From: Exiguobacterium sp. Leaf196
GTDB lineage: Bacteria; Bacillota; Bacilli; Exiguobacteriales; Exiguobacteriaceae
DNA length: 64,000 nt
NCBI RefSeq assembly: GCF_001423965.1
Contig: NZ_LMPV01000007.1
Span: 62,001-126,000, forward strand
Direction of reading: 5' to 3'
Part shown: positions 42,806-52,653 of the stretch, piece by piece
Layout of the letters: every line of letters begins with the position of its first letter
Position numbering within the stretch: the stretch's first letter is position 1
Notes under the pieces: model-generated
Databases searched by the model: none
What the model saw: the letters and a program-made list of their open reading frames with translations, nothing else
What the model was told of the DNA's origin: nothing
Translations under genes and position numbers: made by a program

Positions 42806-43969
42806 TTAATGCAAAGAGCGTACCTTCGTCCGACCGTGGACCGGTTCGTTGACGAAGAGGATACCGAGCTCATGATGATCTTGTTCATAAAAGGCACGTT
42901 GCGCAAAACGGATGTCTCCGTTATGGTTCATGACTTCAAGACGCAGATACGGTTTGTGTTTTTGGATGGCTTCATAGAACGATGCTTCCGAGTCGACCTT
43001 TTCACCGTTGACCTTATAGATCGCTTCACCTGGAATCAAGCCCATCTCAGCAGCCGGTTTATCGGGAAGTGTTCCAAGGATGACGGCACCACGCGTTCCA
43101 TTGAGGAACAACGGCGTTTGCGCCCGGTTCAAGCGTTTGACCCGCTGGTGCAACAAAATGTGCAGGACGAGCAACAAGACGATTCCGTAGAGCCATTCAG
43201 CTTGACCAGTCACGTACGCAAGAACCGTCAATAAAACTGCAACAAGACTCGTGATCAAACGTCCTTGAACGAGCGGACGCATCAATTCTTTCGGCAGCTT
43301 CCCTGTAAAGAGGAAACTGAAACCGATCGGTAACCAGAGAACGACCGGAACGAGTTCCGGGAAGCTGTAACGTGGCCACCAGGCTTCAAGCACGTCGCCC
43401 GGAACAAAGACGAGCAAAGGCAATAGCCAAAGTTTATTCGCTGACAGCCCACCGATGAAGCGACCACGCTTCGAAACGACGAGTGACGGTGACAGACGCC
43501 GCTGCCCGCGCCACCAGACGAGGAGACATTCCGCGACGAGCGTCAACGTCGCAAGCAATAAAACCATCTTCGGCTCGACCGCTCGGATCGAGTCAAGACG
43601 TGAATCCATCACGAACCAGCCGGTCAGTCCAAGCAAGACGATCGGCCAGAGTGGCAGGTTCAAACGAACGACACCAATCAACAGCAGGACGCTCGAAAGT
43701 CCAAGCAACAGTAGAGCGTACTGCGGTGTCACTGTCAATCCGAGCCATCCGCTGACGACGGACAAGACGAGACCGACGAGTAGGCCTGGTAAAAGTGTTT
43801 CGAGGACATCGCTTCGTTTACCGTGTGTCCGGGAGCGAAACAGTCCGCGTTCCCGTTTGACACGCCGAATGCCGATGACCCAACTGACAAGGAGTGCTAA
43901 CCACAAGGTCGGACTGGCGATGAGACTAATCGCGGTCCAACCAATTTCATCGAGTAATTCCACGCGCAT
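42806..43969 (-). CDS. minJ: Cell-division topology protein MinJ (PDZ, multi-spanning)
   Basis: A 387-residue protein with about eight hydrophobic segments and a C-terminal PDZ domain (GAVILGTLPDKPAAEMGL, then GEAIYKVNGEKVDSEASF). In Bacillus MinJ links DivIVA to MinD at poles and division sites, and lies next to ctpB and ftsEX exactly as here. The sequence alone would only say PDZ membrane protein; context gives the name. Confidence 0.85.
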   Translation of the reverse strand: MRVELLDEIGWTAISLIASPTLWLALLVSWVIGIRRVKRERGLFRSRTHGKRSDVLETLLPGLLVGLVLSVVSGWLGLTVTPQYALLLLGLSSVLLLIGVVRLNLPLWPIVLLGLTGWFVMDSRLDSIRAVEPKMVLLLATLTLVAECLLVWWRGQRRLSPSLVVSKRGRFIGGLSANKLWLLPLLVFVPGDVLEAWWPRYSFPELVPVVLWLPIGFSFLFTGKLPKELMRPLVQGRLITSLVAVLLTVLAYVTGQAEWLYGIVLLLVLHILLHQRVKRLNRAQTPLFLNGTRGAVILGTLPDKPAAEMGLIPGEAIYKVNGEKVDSEASFYEAIQKHKPYLRLEVMNHNGDIRFAQRAFYEQDHHELGILFVNEPVHGRTKVRSLH

Positions 43970-43991
43970 TCAGACCTCTTTCCATTCCTTA

Positions 43992-45416
43992 TTATTGAGC
44001 AGCGACCTCGAGTGCTTTTTTCCGCTGGACGTCATTCTTATCGTCCTGGAGTTTCTTCAGGAGACGCGTCTCCATCTCACCCGCTGTCTGCTGATCGATT
44101 TTTCCAGTGACGTCAAGTTTCGCATCCTTTTGCAAAGCCTCGACAGCTTGTTTCATCGTGTCACCAAAATAGCCGTCCTGTCCTTTTGGCTCGTACCCGA
44201 TCGCTTCGAGGACGAGGTGGGCATTCTCGACTGATTTTCCGTAATCGCCGACAGCGAGTGACTTCTGATCAGTCAAAATTTTCGTGACGTTGAAGTACGC
44301 CGGTTGTTTGACTTCGACCGTCGGCTTGACCCCTTTTTTGTGGATCCAGTTCCCGTCTGGTGTCAGCCATTTATTCGTCGTCAACTTCAGGTCGCTACCG
44401 TCCTTCAAGTCATACGCACTTTGGACGATCCCTTTCCCGAACGACTTCGTACCGACGACTTCGGCGCCAGCTCCTTCCTTCAGACCGGCTGCGAGGATCT
44501 CGGACGCTGAGGCCGATCCGCCGTCTTCTAAGACGACGATGTTATATGGTTTCTTCTCGTCTGCCTTCCCGAATTCCTGCTGGCGCTCGCCTTTATTGTT
44601 CTCGACTTGATAAATCGGCACGTCTTTCGGAATGAACGGAGCGATCATTTTCGAGACAGCCGTCAAAAGACCACCCGGATTTCCGCGCACATCAATGACG
44701 AGTCCATCAATGTTCTGACTCTCGAGTTTCGTCAACCCCTTCTCGAACTCTTCTGCTGTCGGTTCCGAGAACTGTGTTACTTGTAAGACACCGATCTTCT
44801 TGCCATTGACATTCTCCGTTGACGTATAGACCGTCTCGATTGGAATCGTATCGCGTTTAATCGTGATCTCCATCGCGTCTTGTCCGCTACGCTGAATCGT
44901 CAGGACGACATTCGTTCCTTTTTCACCGCGAATTTTTTTAACGGCTTGATCCGTCTTTTGACCTTTTGTCGACTTACCATCGATTTCTAGGATGACGTCG
45001 CCTGGTTTGATACCAGCTTTTTCAGCAGGTGATCCTTTGATCGGCGAGACGATGACGATCGACTCACCTTTTTGTTCAAGCGTCGCACCGATCCCTTCAA
45101 ACGAAGACGACAGATTCGTGTTGAATGAGGTCGTTTCCGACTCATCCATATAAACGGAATATGGATCGTTAAGCACTTCTGTCATGCCAGATAACGCACC
45201 ATCGAGTAACTCTTTATCTGTCACGTCTTTTAGATAATTTTGTTCGATCATCTGCCGGACCTGGTCGATTTTTTTCCAATCACCTGTCGCATTCGAAGAT
45301 GATGACTGCGTTGCAACGGAATCTGTTCCGCCAGCCGCTAACATACCGACGGCACCTGCCCCTAAACCAAGCCCGAAGGTACTGACCGCAATCACTGCTG
45401 TTGTAGATTTTTTCAC
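43992..45416 (-). CDS. ctpB: Carboxy-terminal processing protease CtpB (S41)
   Basis: A 474-residue secreted or membrane-tethered protease. N-terminal hydrophobic anchor (about 7-30), PDZ domain (GIGATLEQKGESIVIVSPIK to about 180), S41 domain with nucleophile Ser in GGSASASEILAAG and Lys in SFGKGIVQ, then a peptidoglycan-binding domain (GKSVENAHLVLEAIGYEPKG). In Bacillus CtpB cleaves SpoIVFA in sporulation; in a probable non-sporulating relative it likely has a cell-envelope role. Confidence 0.93.
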   Translation of the reverse strand: MKKSTTAVIAVSTFGLGLGAGAVGMLAAGGTDSVATQSSSSNATGDWKKIDQVRQMIEQNYLKDVTDKELLDGALSGMTEVLNDPYSVYMDESETTSFNTNLSSSFEGIGATLEQKGESIVIVSPIKGSPAEKAGIKPGDVILEIDGKSTKGQKTDQAVKKIRGEKGTNVVLTIQRSGQDAMEITIKRDTIPIETVYTSTENVNGKKIGVLQVTQFSEPTAEEFEKGLTKLESQNIDGLVIDVRGNPGGLLTAVSKMIAPFIPKDVPIYQVENNKGERQQEFGKADEKKPYNIVVLEDGGSASASEILAAGLKEGAGAEVVGTKSFGKGIVQSAYDLKDGSDLKLTTNKWLTPDGNWIHKKGVKPTVEVKQPAYFNVTKILTDQKSLAVGDYGKSVENAHLVLEAIGYEPKGQDGYFGDTMKQAVEALQKDAKLDVTGKIDQQTAGEMETRLLKKLQDDKNDVQRKKALEVAAQ

Positions 45417-45465
45417 GCTTGATTCCCCACTTCCATTAAAAACGCATTATTTTTTTCAGTATAGC

Positions 45466-45490
45466 AAAAAAAGATAGGTTACCCTATCTT
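45466..45490 (-). terminator. Terminator of the M23 hydrolase gene
   Basis: Minus-strand stem AAGATAGG/CCTATCTT with a GTAA loop and T7, 20 bases after the stop codon. Confidence 0.8.
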
Positions 45491-45509
45491 TTCAGTATTC
45501 TGTGGGATG

Positions 45510-46886
45510 TCAAAAGATGTACGGTGCTGGGTCAACTGCATTCGGTTGTCCGACTGCCCACTCTCCCTTATGCAATTCGAAATGCAAATGCGGACCTGTC
45601 GACCAGCCCGTTGTACCTAATGTGCCGACCGTCTTACCCGGCATGACTGTTTGACCGGCGGAGACGCTGATCGAATCGAGATGTGCATAGACGGTCGTGT
45701 AGACCTGTCCATCGATCAAATGCGTCACCATGACGACGTTCCCGTAACCTGTTGCACTACCGGCACGTAGAACGATACCACCTGCCGCCGCATGAATCGG
45801 TGTTCCTTTTGCATTTACGAGATCAATCCCTTTATGAATCTCCGGCTTTCCTGTCAACGGATTGTTCCGGGGACCGAACGGCGACGAGACATATCCTTGA
45901 ACCGGTAAATGGAACGGGCGACTCGTCACGGCATCTGCCGGTTGCTCCGGCGTCGCAGTCGGTGACTCGACTTCAGGAATGGTCGGTTCCGCACTTGGAG
46001 CATCGGATTTTTTCTTTTTTGCCTCTGCTGCACGTGCCTCTTCTGCCGCTTCCGCTTGACGTTTTGCTTCTGCTGCCCGCGCCGCTTCTTCCGCTTTCCG
46101 TTTCGCTTCTTCTTTTGCTTTCCGTTCGGCTTCTTGCAGGGCGATCAATTCGTTTTGAATCAGACGGCGCTGATCCGCGAGAATTTCTGCTTCCTCGGCT
46201 TTAGAGAACTGCTCTTGTTGCAGTTCCTTGACCTTCGTGTTCAACTGGACGACAAGCTTTCGCTTGAGCTCAGATTCCGCAATGATTCGTGTCTGGAGTA
46301 CGAGCAACTTCCGTTGTTCCCGTTTCATGCTTTCAAGCAATAGTGCTTGTTCCGACCGTTGTTCGCTCAGTTGTTTGACGTTCCCCTTGTAAGCTTGTAA
46401 GACATGATCATCTTGTTTAATGATCTCACTGACCGTACTGAAGCGCGAAATCAAATCACCAAAGTCTTTTGCGTCGAGCAAGACCTCGATGTATTTGACG
46501 TCTCCTTTTTGTTGGACGGCACGCAATCGGCTTCCAAGCAACTCTTCTTGTTGATGCAGTTCCTTGAGCGTCTCGGAAATCGCTGCTTCCGTCAGACGCA
46601 ATTGTTCTTTAGATGCAGCAACAGCCGCTTGTTGATCGGCTATCTTAAGCGCTAAATCATCCAAACGGCTGTTGACTTCATTCAGTTGCGCACGGGCTTC
46701 CTTACGCTCCTGTTTCGTCAAGATCAACTTCTCTGATGTCTGATTCTGTGATCGTTCCGTCTCTTTCAGACGGCTTTCGACCTCCTGTTGTTCCTTCAGC
46801 AAATCTTCTTTCGACGTGGCATCAACGGACACATTAGTTCCAATCAAAGCTAAGCTCAGGACGGCAGAATAGAATCGGACTTTCAT
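45510..46886 (-). CDS. Murein hydrolase or activator, coiled coil plus M23 domain
   Basis: A 458-residue exported protein. Signal peptide (VRFYSAVLSLALIGTNVSVDA), a long Gln/Glu/Lys coiled coil (about 30-275) with a low-complexity Ala/Glu/Lys stretch (AKRKAEEAARAAEAK), a Pro/Ser/Thr linker, then an M23 LytM domain. Zn ligands are in GPRNNPLTGKPEIHKGIDL and GPHLHFELH, and look intact, so it may be catalytic rather than a pure activator. Next to ftsX-ftsE, it is the likely hydrolase governed by FtsEX, like EnvC or PcsB. Met4 start chosen for GGAG spacing. Confidence 0.88.
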   Translation of the reverse strand: MKVRFYSAVLSLALIGTNVSVDATSKEDLLKEQQEVESRLKETERSQNQTSEKLILTKQERKEARAQLNEVNSRLDDLALKIADQQAAVAASKEQLRLTEAAISETLKELHQQEELLGSRLRAVQQKGDVKYIEVLLDAKDFGDLISRFSTVSEIIKQDDHVLQAYKGNVKQLSEQRSEQALLLESMKREQRKLLVLQTRIIAESELKRKLVVQLNTKVKELQQEQFSKAEEAEILADQRRLIQNELIALQEAERKAKEEAKRKAEEAARAAEAKRQAEAAEEARAAEAKKKKSDAPSAEPTIPEVESPTATPEQPADAVTSRPFHLPVQGYVSSPFGPRNNPLTGKPEIHKGIDLVNAKGTPIHAAAGGIVLRAGSATGYGNVVMVTHLIDGQVYTTVYAHLDSISVSAGQTVMPGKTVGTLGTTGWSTGPHLHFELHKGEWAVGQPNAVDPAPYIF

Positions 46887-46926
46887 GAGAAGCATCTCTC
46901 CTCTATTTTATTTTTGGGTAACTGAT

Positions 46927-47826
46927 TTAAATCTTCAAGAAACGACCGAGTGATGTCGTTGATCCCCATACACCGATGAATGCACCGAGTCCGAGCAGGA
47001 TTAAGACGACTTGTGCCGACAATTCACCTGGTGGAATCAGCGAGAATATTCCCGCATTCACGGTAGAAAGTTGGGGTTGGATCGCATTGTAGGAGACTTC
47101 GTAACCGAAGTAGACGACGACGATCGGGATGATGGCACCTAATATGCCCATCAATAATCCTTCGACGAAGAACGGTGCACGGATGAATCCGTTTTTCGCT
47201 CCAACGAGACGCATGATCTCGATTTCCCGGCGACGGGAGAAGATCGTGACTTTAATCGTGTTCGAAATGAGGAACATCGCCATGAACGTCAATCCGACGA
47301 TCAGGATGATTCCACCGATCCGAACTCCTTCAAGGAAGCTAAACATCTTTTTAACATAGTCCTTACCGTATTCGACACTATCTACATTTTCCATTTTTTT
47401 GATGGAATTTGCAAGTGTTTCTGTCTCTTTTGGTGAGGTAGCTTTGACGATATATCGGTCGTGAAGCGGATTGTCTTTTTCAACCGACTGATAGGCTTGG
47501 GAACCTTCGCCAAGTTGCTTCTTGAAGCGGTCTAGTTCTTCTTCTTTCGAACTGTAACGAACAGAGTTGACGCCCGGCATCTGCTTGAGGGAATCACCTA
47601 CTGAATCGATCTTCGACTGGTCTGCTTCTCGTTCGACGAATACTTGGATTTCAACGTCTTTTTCGACGTTATCGGAAATCTTGTTGACGTTGAACATGAG
47701 CATCGCGAATATTCCTACGAGAAGTAACGTGACGGTAACGGCACTGACAGAAGCGAATGTCATCCAGCCGTTCCGGACGAGACCTTTTGCCCCTTCCCGT
47801 AAATGACGGAATCCATTAAACTTCAT
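46927..47826 (-). CDS. ftsX: Cell division protein FtsX
   Basis: A 299-residue ABC permease-like protein with four membrane segments: one near 25-45, then an extracellular loop, and three after 175. The C-terminal FtsX domain includes RRREIEIMRLVGAKNGFI. Start at the ATG of MKFNGFRHL, preceded by AAAGGAATG, overlapping ftsE by 11 bases. With FtsE it transmits cytoplasmic ATP cycles to the adjacent M23 hydrolase. Confidence 0.95.
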   Translation of the reverse strand: MKFNGFRHLREGAKGLVRNGWMTFASVSAVTVTLLLVGIFAMLMFNVNKISDNVEKDVEIQVFVEREADQSKIDSVGDSLKQMPGVNSVRYSSKEEELDRFKKQLGEGSQAYQSVEKDNPLHDRYIVKATSPKETETLANSIKKMENVDSVEYGKDYVKKMFSFLEGVRIGGIILIVGLTFMAMFLISNTIKVTIFSRRREIEIMRLVGAKNGFIRAPFFVEGLLMGILGAIIPIVVVYFGYEVSYNAIQPQLSTVNAGIFSLIPPGELSAQVVLILLGLGAFIGVWGSTTSLGRFLKI

Positions 47827-48502
47827 AGCCGTACATTCCTTTCTCTTCGTCTCGGACGATTTTTCCTCCATCGATCGCTAAGACACGATGACGCATCTTG
47901 TTCACGATTTCCCGGTTGTGTGTCGCCATTACGACCGTTGTCCCACGGCGATAAATCTCTTCGAATACTTCCATGATCTCCCAGGCTGTATCCGGGTCCA
48001 GGTTTCCAGTCGGCTCATCGGCGATGACGAGTGACGGACGGTTGACGATGGCTCTCGCGATCGAGATCCGTTGTTGTTCGCCCCCAGATAATTCGTCCGG
48101 ATAGTTGCGCTCTTTATGCTTGAGCTTAACGAGATCGAGTACTTCGAGTACTTTCTTCCGGATTTGTGCTTTGTCTTCCCCTACGACTTCTAGCGCAAAG
48201 GCGACATTTTCATAAACCGTCAGTGACGGGAGTAATTTAAAATCTTGGAAGATGACGCCGATTTGGCGACGAAGTTCGGGGATTTGACGGTTCTTCAACT
48301 TACCGACTTCGATTCCTTTAAACAAAAATGAACCGCTCGTTGGTTTCTCTTCGCGGTACATCATTTTCATGAATGTTGATTTACCCGCACCCGACGGACC
48401 GACGATATAGACGAATTCGCCTTGATTGATCGTTAAATCGACCTCACGGAGTGCCGTGACGCCGTTCGGATAAATCTTACTGATTCGTTGCATCTTGATC
48501 AC
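47816..48502 (-). CDS. ftsE: Cell division ATP-binding protein FtsE
   Basis: A 228-residue ABC ATPase. Walker A GPSGAGKST (about 36-44), signature LSGGEQQRISIARA, Walker B LVIADEPTGNLDPD. I prefer the GTG at 48500-48502 as start, because AAGGA lies ten bases upstream and the length then equals the usual 228; the GTG three codons earlier is too close to that site. First gene of the ftsE-ftsX-hydrolase-ctpB-minJ series. Confidence 0.95.
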   Translation of the reverse strand: MIKMQRISKIYPNGVTALREVDLTINQGEFVYIVGPSGAGKSTFMKMMYREEKPTSGSFLFKGIEVGKLKNRQIPELRRQIGVIFQDFKLLPSLTVYENVAFALEVVGEDKAQIRKKVLEVLDLVKLKHKERNYPDELSGGEQQRISIARAIVNRPSLVIADEPTGNLDPDTAWEIMEVFEEIYRRGTTVVMATHNREIVNKMRHRVLAIDGGKIVRDEEKGMYGYEV

Positions 48503-48628
48503 GTACTTCACATCCTTACTTATTTACTGATGCTGAATGAATAGGTCCAAAAACCTACCGACCACCATTATAACAGGGACAAATTTGAACGCACATTACA
48601 ATCAAATGTCATTTCAAGCGATTATACC

Positions 48629-48682
48629 ATAAAAAAGAGGCACGAATGACGAACACATGTCGTGTGTGTCATCTCGTACCCC
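48629..48682 (-). terminator. Terminator of cccB
   Basis: A long interrupted minus-strand stem (GGTACGA/TCGTGCC, ATGAC/GTCAT and an inner ACAC/GTGT) followed by CTTTTTT. Confidence 0.75.
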
Positions 48683-48696
48683 ATCATATCCCATAA

Positions 48697-49071
48697 TCAT
48701 TTTTTAGCAGCGAGCCAGTCGGCAACAGCCATGATTTCTTTATCATCTTTCAGGATTCCAGCAGGCATTTGCCCCTTCCCGTTCTTGATGATTTTTTGAA
48801 TCTCTTCTGAAGAATATTTCGAGCCGACTTTCGTCAAGTTCGGTCCGACGTTTCCTTCAAGGTTTTTACCATGACACGTCGCACAGTTGTTGGCGAAGAT
48901 TTTCTCAGCATCTACACCGGATTGTGTCTTCGACGAATCATCGTTCATCGTTGACTCATCCTTCGTGCCTGACGATGAATCATCAGAACTCGAATCGTCA
49001 CTACCACCACATGCTGCGAGCGCAAGTGTCGTTCCTAAGCCTAACGCGAGTAACAAGTTTTTCAGCTTCAT
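48697..49071 (-). CDS. cccB: Cytochrome c551, membrane-anchored lipoprotein
   Basis: A 124-residue small c-type cytochrome. Signal peptide with lipobox LALAAC (Cys near 21), a Ser/Asp/Lys-rich linker, the heme motif CATCH (about 64-68) and the axial Met in GQMPAGIL. Donates electrons outside the membrane to cytochrome oxidase. The position upstream of ftsE is as in Bacillus. Own terminator. Confidence 0.95.
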   Translation of the reverse strand: MKLKNLLLALGLGTTLALAACGGSDDSSSDDSSSGTKDESTMNDDSSKTQSGVDAEKIFANNCATCHGKNLEGNVGPNLTKVGSKYSSEEIQKIIKNGKGQMPAGILKDDKEIMAVADWLAAKK

Positions 49072-49186
49072 CCGGATATCCCCCTCTTGTAAGTATCTAC
49101 ATAAACGCTACTGACCTAGTTAGAGTATAACCGTTATTCGGAGGAGTTAAGCGTGATTTCACAAAAACTTCACGTTTTAAGAACGA

Positions 49187-50056
49187 TTACGGCACATTAC
49201 GGTAACGTTTATCGTCTGTAAACCCGAGTCCGAGCACCTCATGGGCTTCACTGACGACGAGGAATGCCGATGGATCGATGTGTTTGACGATTTCCTTTAG
49301 TGTCGTGATTTCTCCTTGACGAACGACGACCATCAGCATTGGTTTGCGTGTCCGCGTGAACGCTCCCGCTGCCTCGATCTCCGTCGCCCCGCGATCGAGT
49401 GTCTCGAAGATTTCCTTCACTAACGCTTCCCGTTGATCGGAGATGATATAGGCAAGTTTGTCGTTCGTGATTCCGAGCTGGACGACGTCGATCATCTTGA
49501 TCGTGATGAATAAGGCGACGAGTGCGTACAGACCGATTTCAAGTGAAAAAATCGTCGCCGCACTGATGACGATCGTGCCGTCAAGCAAGGCGATACACAG
49601 ATGAAGTGGCAATTTCGTGAAACGATGCAGGATTTGCGCAATCAAATCCATTCCTCCGGTCGACGCTCGCCCCCGGAAGATCAGACCGAGTCCAATCCCG
49701 ACCCCGGCACCACCGAAGATTGCAGCAAGCATCGGATTCATTGTCGCAGCCGGAACATCGAACCGCTCATATAGGAGAATGACGACCGGTAAGAAGATCG
49801 ACCCGACGAGTGATTTGACCCCAAAGCCCATCCCGAGGATCATCCAACCGATCGCAAGCAAGACGACGTTCGCGACGAGTTGGAACAATCCTGGCGAAAT
49901 TCCGAACAAATCGTTCAAGACGATCGATAAGCCACTGACCCCTCCCGAGGCGAGTTGGTTCGGTGCTAAAAATAAACTAAAGGCACTTGCGACGAACAAG
50001 GACCCGATTAACAAATACGCATAATCGCGCACGACTTCCTGACGTGTCGATGTCAT
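49187..50056 (-). CDS. YitT-family membrane protein (DUF161 + DUF2179), YvjA-like
   Basis: A 289-residue protein with six hydrophobic segments including SGGVSGLSIVLNDLFG and FRGRASTGGMDLIAQI, then a C-terminal cytoplasmic DUF2179 domain (RGATEIEAAGAFTRTRKPML). This layout is that of the YitT/YvjA family, which Bacillus also has beside prfB. Substrate unknown; an ion or solute transport role has been suggested for the family but is not visible here. Confidence 0.88.
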   Translation of the reverse strand: MTSTRQEVVRDYAYLLIGSLFVASAFSLFLAPNQLASGGVSGLSIVLNDLFGISPGLFQLVANVVLLAIGWMILGMGFGVKSLVGSIFLPVVILLYERFDVPAATMNPMLAAIFGGAGVGIGLGLIFRGRASTGGMDLIAQILHRFTKLPLHLCIALLDGTIVISAATIFSLEIGLYALVALFITIKMIDVVQLGITNDKLAYIISDQREALVKEIFETLDRGATEIEAAGAFTRTRKPMLMVVVRQGEITTLKEIVKHIDPSAFLVVSEAHEVLGLGFTDDKRYRNVP

Positions 50057-50153
50057 GACATTCCATTTCCCCTTATCGATTAATTCTCGTGTTTCATTTT
50101 AGCGGAAAAGTCAAACAACGACTAGATAGGCGGAACAACTCACAGTGTTCCCT

Positions 50154-50657
50154 TTATACCGCACTAAAGGGCGGACTGTAGCGGACGATGCCGCTAACGC
50201 CGCGCAACCCATTTCGTTCAAGAGCAAGGACGAGAAAGACCTCTGGCGGAACGGGGAACGGCGGCTCAATACCGTAGTCAATCGCCCGTTCAAAGCCGAA
50301 CTGTGGATAATAGCTGTCGTGACCGAGGACGACGATGTGAGATTCCCCGGCGTCACGCGCATCCTCGATCACTTGACGGATCAATTCAGAGCCGATACCC
50401 TTTCGCTGCCAAGCGGGTAGGACACCGACCGGCGCTAAGGCAAGCGATGGGATGTCATCGATATGGATCCGGCTCAACAGGACATGACCAACGATTTCTC
50501 CTTTATCAGTCACGGCGACGCGACCGAAGACTGGTTGCGCGGCTTCTTCCTCGCGTAACGCATCAACAAGATTCGCTTCGTTTGGTTGTTCGAATGCCGC
50601 TTCATGGACGAGCCGGATTCCCGTAGCGTCCTTGAAGCCTTCTTTACGGATGATCAT
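50154..50657 (-). CDS. GNAT N-acetyltransferase
   Basis: A 167-residue acetyltransferase. The acetyl-CoA loop is visible as LPAWQRKGIGSELI (about 80-93), with LGHDSYYPQFGFERA afterwards, a pattern of the YhbS-like GNAT group. The ATG overlaps the stop of the methyltransferase by one base (TAATG), so the two are coupled. Substrate unknown. Confidence 0.88.
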   Translation of the reverse strand: MIIRKEGFKDATGIRLVHEAAFEQPNEANLVDALREEEAAQPVFGRVAVTDKGEIVGHVLLSRIHIDDIPSLALAPVGVLPAWQRKGIGSELIRQVIEDARDAGESHIVVLGHDSYYPQFGFERAIDYGIEPPFPVPPEVFLVLALERNGLRGVSGIVRYSPPFSAV

Positions 50658-51424
50658 TAGTTATTGCTCCCTTCAAGTGGTTTAGTTGCGAGAAGCGTGA
50701 ACTCGGACGGGATGTTCTCACCGTTCCATCCACGATGCTCGTCGAATCGTTCTAATGTGAAACGTGTTTGAAGAATCCCATTTAAGATCTCACTCAATGT
50801 AAAATAGCGGACAGAAACGTCTGGAAAATCGACTTGCTCCTCATTCGTAAAGTGTGTCTTATACGCCAAGTCACCCGCTTGCAAGGCTTGATCGAAGTAG
50901 CGTGGTGTATACGTCAAATCAGCATCGATCCAGCGTCCGACCGGATGAAAATCACTAAGGATCAGCTGTCCACCAGGTTGCAAGATCGCAAAGAGAATCT
51001 GTAAAAAACGCTTGAGATCAGCAAAATAATGCAAAATCCCGCCTTCTAAGTAAAGGATATCAAAGGTATCGCGATATCGTTCAAGATCGATCGCATAGAG
51101 ATCACCGACGACATACGTGATTCTTGTCTCAGCATGGTGCGCCAGTTCAAGCGCATACTTGGCATTCTCCTCTGAGATATCGAACACAGTGACGTCCGCC
51201 CCGAGTAACGCTAACGGAACCGCCTTGCGTCCGTTCGAACCACAAATATTCGCGATCGCCTTCCCCGCGACGTCTTCGAGATCATGTCGATGCTTCTTCA
51301 GGCATGCGGCTGGATCTTGTTTAATACGTGCAGCATATTCGGCTGGTGTCCCATCGCGTTTCTCCCAAAATTCATATGCTCGGTACTCCCACGCCTGTTT
51401 GTTGACCCAACTTTGCTTCTTCAT
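50657..51424 (-). CDS. Class I SAM-dependent methyltransferase
   Basis: A 255-residue protein with the SAM motif I region NICGSNGRKAVPLALLGADV (about 68-87), motif II VTVFDISEENAKYA and a later LILSDFHPVG. The motif I is ICGSNG rather than the usual xGxGxG. Start at the ATG of MKKQSWVNK with GGGGGAAACG upstream. Coupled to a GNAT gene, which suggests small-molecule modification, but the substrate cannot be told. Confidence 0.85.
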   Translation of the reverse strand: MKKQSWVNKQAWEYRAYEFWEKRDGTPAEYAARIKQDPAACLKKHRHDLEDVAGKAIANICGSNGRKAVPLALLGADVTVFDISEENAKYALELAHHAETRITYVVGDLYAIDLERYRDTFDILYLEGGILHYFADLKRFLQILFAILQPGGQLILSDFHPVGRWIDADLTYTPRYFDQALQAGDLAYKTHFTNEEQVDFPDVSVRYFTLSEILNGILQTRFTLERFDEHRGWNGENIPSEFTLLATKPLEGSNN

Positions 51425-51446
51425 CACGTTTCCCCCTTTGACGGTC

Positions 51447-51477
51447 AAAAAACCAGTCGAACATCGTCCGACTGGTT
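51447..51477 (-). terminator. Terminator of prfB
   Basis: A 9-bp stem AACCAGTCG/CGACTGGTT with T6 on the minus strand, eight bases after the stop codon. Confidence 0.85.
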
Positions 51478-51484
51478 GGTTGTC

Positions 51485-52585
51485 TTACATATTCATGAGA
51501 CGAAGGTACGCATCGATGAAGCCCATGATGTCACCATCCATTGCCCCTTGCGTGTTCCCGACTTCATAGTTCGTCCGGTGATCCTTGACCATGCTGTATG
51601 GGTGGAAGACGTACGAACGGATTTGGCTACCCCACGCGATATCCGATTTTTCACCACGGATTTCGTCGAGTTTCTTTTGTTGCTCTTCGATTTCGCGTTG
51701 GTAAAGTTTCGCTTTCAACATCTTCATCGCCGCTTCACGGTTTTTGATCTGCGACCGTTCTTGTTGACAAGAGACGACGACGCCTGTCGGAACGTGGGTG
51801 ATCCGGACAGCTGAGTCCGTCGTATTGATGTGCTGACCACCGGCACCAGAAGCACGATACGTATCGATTCGCAAGTCTTCCGTGCGAACTTCGATATCGA
51901 TGTCATCGTTGAATTCCGGCATGACGTCACACGAGACGAACGATGTATGACGACGGCCTGACGAGTCAAACGGTGAGATCCGGACAAGACGGTGGATCCC
52001 TTTTTCGGCTTTCAAGTAACCATAGGCATTGTGCCCTTGAATACGAAGCGTGACCGATTTGACACCGGCTTCATCACCGGGTTGGTAATCCATCGTTTCG
52101 ACTTTCCAGCCCTGCTTATCGCAGAAACGTTGGTACATCCGGAGAAGCATTGATGCCCAGTCTTGTGACTCAGTACCGCCCGCACCTGGGTGTAACTCGA
52201 GAATCGCGTTGTTTGCGTCATATTCCCCGTTCAAGAGGATTTGTAATTCGAAGTCTTCGAACTTTTTCTTGAGGTCGCCGAGTTCTGACTCGAGCTCTTC
52301 TTGAAGATCCACATCCGGCTCTTCCTTGATCAATTCATACGTCAAGGCGACGTTCTCGTGACCTGCTTCGAGTTCTTTATACTTGTCGACCATCGCTTTT
52401 AAGCCGTTCGACTCATCGATGACTTTTTGTGCCGATTCCTGGTTGTTCCAGAAGTCCGGGTACGTCATCTCGTTTTCGAGTTCTTCAATCCGAGCAATCT
52501 TCGACTCAAGGTCGAGTGATGCCTTATATTCGTCGAGTTTCTTTTCCATCCACTCGGCGGTGTTGCGAATTTCTGCTAATTCCAT
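51485..52585 (-). CDS. prfB: Peptide chain release factor 2, without programmed frameshift
   Basis: A 366-residue class I release factor recognising UGA and UAA. The catalytic loop is GAGGQHIN, and the tripeptide-anticodon region contains [13 protein letters not shown]. At the position where most prfB genes have an in-frame UGA and slippery CUU (after about 24 codons), this gene reads straight through KASLDLESK with CTC GAC CTT. So the usual autoregulatory +1 frameshift is absent. Start ATG at 52583-52585 has AAGGTGG upstream. It follows secA, as in Bacillus. Confidence 0.95.
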   Translation of the reverse strand: MELAEIRNTAEWMEKKLDEYKASLDLESKIARIEELENEMTYPDFWNNQESAQKVIDESNGLKAMVDKYKELEAGHENVALTYELIKEEPDVDLQEELESELGDLKKKFEDFELQILLNGEYDANNAILELHPGAGGTESQDWASMLLRMYQRFCDKQGWKVETMDYQPGDEAGVKSVTLRIQGHNAYGYLKAEKGIHRLVRISPFDSSGRRHTSFVSCDVMPEFNDDIDIEVRTEDLRIDTYRASGAGGQHINTTDSAVRITHVPTGVVVSCQQERSQIKNREAAMKMLKAKLYQREIEEQQKKLDEIRGEKSDIAWGSQIRSYVFHPYSMVKDHRTNYEVGNTQGAMDGDIMGFIDAYLRLMNM

Positions 52586-52610
52586 GTAATCCACCTTCTC
52601 TTTCCGTGAA

Positions 52611-52637
52611 AAGAGGCAGGAATCTCCTGCCTCTCTT
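52611..52637 (-). terminator. Terminator of secA
   Basis: Minus-strand stem AGAGGCAGG/CCTGCCTCT with a short loop and TTTTC. It suggests prfB has its own promoter or relies on read-through. Confidence 0.8.
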
Positions 52638-52653
52638 TCAGTCGATTCATCAC

